Below are positions 62,608 to 64,000 of a DNA stretch of 64,000 nt, one piece after another; the stretch's first letter is position 1, and every line of letters starts with the position of its first letter. The position numbers and the translations under genes are program-made. The DNA is from M3007 sp038327555 (GTDB lineage: Bacteria; Bacteroidota; Bacteroidia; Chitinophagales; Saprospiraceae). Under the pieces are notes generated by a model. The model worked only from the letters and a program-made list of their open reading frames with translations. It ran no database searches and was not told the DNA's origin. The stretch is from NCBI GenBank assembly GCA_038327555.1, contig JBBQLD010000001.1, positions 7,187 through 71,186 of the forward strand, read 5' to 3'.

Positions 62608-64000
62608 ATGAAAAACGGCCTTTCCAGACAACGAAATATACAGTGGGTCTTTTTGGGCTGCGCCGCAATCTTGTTATTGCAGGCGGCCAATCTTCAATTG
62701 ATCAACGGTTCTTACGCAAAATTGGCAGATGCAACAGCCATTGAAGAACTGACTGTTTATCCACCACGCGGTATTGTGTATGACCGTAATGGAGAACGGA
62801 TCGTGAACAACGAAGCCACTTTCGATCTAATGGTGACCTACAATCAAGTAGATCTCAAAAAGATGGATGTACTCAAATTTTGTGATATTTTGGGCATAAA
62901 ACAGGAGGATTTCAAGCGAAATTTGGATAAAGACTGGAGAAGTGGGAAGTTTTCGAAGTCCGTTCCATTTGTTTTTCTGAAAAAAATTTCCCCTGAAAAA
63001 AATGCCAGGCTCTTAGAAAGCCAGTACGAATTTTCAGGCTTTTTTGTTCAAGCACGGAGTATTCGTGGCTATCCTTTTAATGCCGGAGCACACGTTTTGG
63101 GTTATATCAATGAGGTGGATCCGCGCGATATAGAACGCAATAAAGGGAAATATGAAACGGGTGACTATATCGGTGCTGCTGGTCTTGAATCAGGCTATGA
63201 AGATTACCTGCGAGGCAAAAAAGGTGTGACCAACTTGCTGCGAGACAATCTAGGCCGCATAGTAGGTAAATACAAACAAGGAGAGCGAGATTCTGCAGCA
63301 ATAGCAGGCAAGGATTTGATCTCCAGCATTGATATACGACTCCAGGCCTACGGAGAAAAACTGATGGCAAACAAAACGGGGAGCGTTGTTGCTATTGACC
63401 CTAAAACGGGCCAAATATTGGCTATGATAAGTGCCCCAACTTATAATCCCAATTTGTTGGTCATGACCAACGAACGAGGACAAGAATTTAGCAGACTCTT
63501 GACCGACCCACTCCGCTATTTTTTTGATCGCACCGTAATGGCGAAGTATCCACCAGGTTCTATTTTCAAAACGGTGGTATCGCTCATCGGATTGCAGGAG
63601 GGCACGATCAACAGGGATGCAGGATTTAACTGCTCCGGCGGGTATTTTTATGCGGGTAGACTTTACAAATGTCACCACAGCGGTCACCTGAATGGCGTTG
63701 TGGATGCAATTGCGCATTCCTGCAATACTTATTACATGAATAAGTACCGGGATCAAGTGGACAAATATGGCTACTCTAATCCGCAACAAGGGTTAGACGA
63801 ATTCAATAAATACATGACCCAGTTTGGCTTTGGGCAAAGGCTGGGTATTGATTATCCGAACGAAAGTCCGGGCGGGTTTCCGACTTCTGCCTATTATGAT
63901 AAGTTGTATCCCAAAAACTTAGGTAGCTGGCACTCGCCCACGATCATGTCTTGTGGCATTGGACAAGGGGAGTTGCAACTTACAACCTTGCAAATGGCAA
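62608..64000 (+). CDS. mrdA: Penicillin-binding protein 2 (3' end cut by window)
   Basis: At least 464 residues, beginning MKNGLSRQRNIQWVF, with an N-terminal membrane helix (VFLGCAAILLLQAANLQL), the dimerisation domain (VYPPRGIVYDRNGERIV) and the transpeptidase domain: SxxK box with Ser318 and Lys321 (YPPGSIFK) and the SxN box (SCNTYY). The KTG box should lie past base 64000. It crosslinks peptidoglycan during side-wall elongation with RodA. rodA may follow outside the window. No stop codon is reached. Confidence 0.95.
   Translation, partial: MKNGLSRQRNIQWVFLGCAAILLLQAANLQLINGSYAKLADATAIEELTVYPPRGIVYDRNGERIVNNEATFDLMVTYNQVDLKKMDVLKFCDILGIKQEDFKRNLDKDWRSGKFSKSVPFVFLKKISPEKNARLLESQYEFSGFFVQARSIRGYPFNAGAHVLGYINEVDPRDIERNKGKYETGDYIGAAGLESGYEDYLRGKKGVTNLLRDNLGRIVGKYKQGERDSAAIAGKDLISSIDIRLQAYGEKLMANKTGSVVAIDPKTGQILAMISAPTYNPNLLVMTNERGQEFSRLLTDPLRYFFDRTVMAKYPPGSIFKTVVSLIGLQEGTINRDAGFNCSGGYFYAGRLYKCHHSGHLNGVVDAIAHSCNTYYMNKYRDQVDKYGYSNPQQGLDEFNKYMTQFGFGQRLGIDYPNESPGGFPTSAYYDKLYPKNLGSWHSPTIMSCGIGQGELQLTTLQMA

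Noticed and set aside
1..64000. tRNA, rRNA, tmRNA or insertion sequence
   Set aside because: I found no such structure or transposase-like protein in any frame. A covariance search would be the proper test.

Overview
This 64 kb window is a chromosomal segment of a member of the Bacteroidota, most likely in or near the Saprospiria (Haliscomenobacter/Lewinella-like). The evidence is: type IX secretion (T9SS) genes (sprE/porW-like, porU, porV); a very large secreted protein with HYR-like and dockerin-like modules and a Por-type C-terminal sorting tail; Bacteroidota-type -7 promoter boxes (TAnnTTTG); lipoproteins in place of many periplasmic proteins; and characteristic gene types (GH109, DUF4159, BatA/DUF58, GH57-DUF3536, RicT/PSP1). 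Most of the window is core chromosome. I see no prophage, insertion sequence, CRISPR array, rRNA or tRNA.

Layout. 0-12 kb: the end of acpP, a glutamine-amidotransferase-like protein, an AhpD-like protein, an oligoendopeptidase F, purD, a DMT transporter, a dihydroorotase homologue that has lost its metal ligands, and a large membrane protein. 12-24 kb: truA and a T9SS block (sprE-like lipoprotein on the minus strand; porU, porV and an OmpA/PD40 protein on the plus strand). 24-29 kb: two parS-like palindromes (one inside a perfect 58-bp palindrome), an aldehyde dehydrogenase, a trypsin-like protease, a GH109 enzyme, then a 690-bp gene-free stretch with a cluster of DnaA boxes and an AT-rich block that I read as oriC. 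Base composition appears to switch from C-rich to G-rich on the plus strand across it. 29-34 kb: ctaA, an alpha/beta hydrolase, hemW, an array of seven 28-bp palindromic tandem repeats, an orphan OmpR-type regulator, yidD and two tiny related lipoproteins.

34-48 kb: the giant T9SS cargo protein, a GH57 enzyme, a Crp/Fnr regulator, a CBS protein, a class III aminotransferase, smpB, a subtilisin-like protease with two SH3 modules, and trxB. 48-56 kb: a small conserved protein, holB, ricT, a rhodanese-fold lipoprotein without the catalytic cysteine, and a DUF58/membrane protein/BatA operon. 56-64 kb: a TPR protein, dnaN, an M16 peptidase homologue without the zinc motif, and the rod-shape operon mreB-mreC-mreD-mrdA (mrdA runs off the end).

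The strongest unexpected signals are the parS pair with the oriC-like region 4.4 kb away, the amplified palindromic repeat in front of the response regulator (with an inverted pair of the same motif near 42.5 kb), several enzyme homologues with lost catalytic residues (dihydroorotase, rhodanese, M16), the twin micro-lipoproteins, and repeat DNA forming the leaders of mreC and the DUF58 gene. All calls come from reading the sequence by eye; no database search was run.
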